DNA of 16,737 nucleotides from Allomyces macrogynus ATCC 38327 (Eukaryota; Blastocladiomycota; Blastocladiomycetes; Blastocladiales; Blastocladiaceae): assembly GCA_000151295.1 (NCBI GenBank), contig GG745333.1:545327-562063 (forward strand). The letters run 5' to 3'. The notes beneath the pieces are model-generated. The model was not told the DNA's origin, made no database searches, and saw nothing but the letters and a program-made list of their open reading frames with translations. The position numbers and the translations under genes were made by a program. Below, piece by piece: positions 16,618 to 16,737 of the stretch; the stretch's first letter is position 1; every line of letters starts with the position of its first letter.

Positions 16618-16737
16618 TAAAGAAGCTGTTCGAACTACTGCAGGGAAGAACGCCGAAGCGTCATAACGTAACGTTGATTCAACCAGCTCCGATTGCCAAC
16701 AGCGCTTGCATGCTCAGCATGTTTGTGATTCAACAGT
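16618..16737 (-). other. Unresolved upstream part of the channel gene
   Basis: A minus-strand acceptor-like TTCTTTAG precedes the C-linker exon at 16617. A donor-like GTTGAA at 16683 would give a 67-nt intron, but the short sequence beyond it does not look like a channel S6 segment, so the exon structure here is left open. Confidence 0.35.

Noticed and set aside
1..16737. Prokaryotic operons, CRISPR arrays, insertion sequences, rRNA or tRNA genes
   Set aside because: Genes are spliced and of eukaryotic families. I saw no spaced direct-repeat array, transposase or tRNA cloverleaf; a covariance-model search was not possible here.

Overview
This is eukaryotic nuclear DNA: GC-rich, CpG-rich, with genes split by very short introns. 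The introns I can place are 62-74 nt, with GT(A/G)NGT-like donors, CTNA-type branch sites and AG acceptors. The gene set (eL6, a SMYD5/Set5-type SET-MYND protein, an animal/zoosporic-type cyclic-nucleotide-gated channel) fits an early-diverging zoosporic fungus. Blastocladiomycota is my best guess, but the lineage is inference and not shown by any marker gene here.

Left arm, + strand: the 3' part of an AT-hook protein (3-905); a Myb/SANT-like protein of the plant NAM/Harbinger-associated type (1200-2636); and a multi-exon protein with two double-stranded-RNA-binding domains behind an unrecognised N-terminal domain (2994-5685).

Middle, - strand: two related, broken leucine-rich-repeat genes (A, about 6164-7212; B, about 7782-9640). 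B is riddled with stops and frameshifts and has lost almost all CpG, including a 356-nt run with none (8873-9228), with TpG/CpA in its place. A keeps CpG but carries an in-frame stop, a frameshift and an internal deletion relative to B.

Right arm, - strand: a four-exon SMYD5-like methyltransferase (10114-11630), 60S ribosomal protein eL6 (12095-12622) with a probable 5'-UTR intron, a poorly supported reading frame (12903-13454), and the C-terminal part of a cyclic-nucleotide-binding ion channel (13520 to the window edge) with a roughly 800-residue low-complexity tail.

The genes do not form an operon or an obvious shared pathway. Several touch chromatin or RNA (AT-hook, Myb, dsRNA-binding, SET-MYND). 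The strongest unusual signal is the duplicated, selectively CpG-stripped LRR copy, which looks like a scar of cytosine-methylation/deamination or a RIP-like process acting on a repeat.
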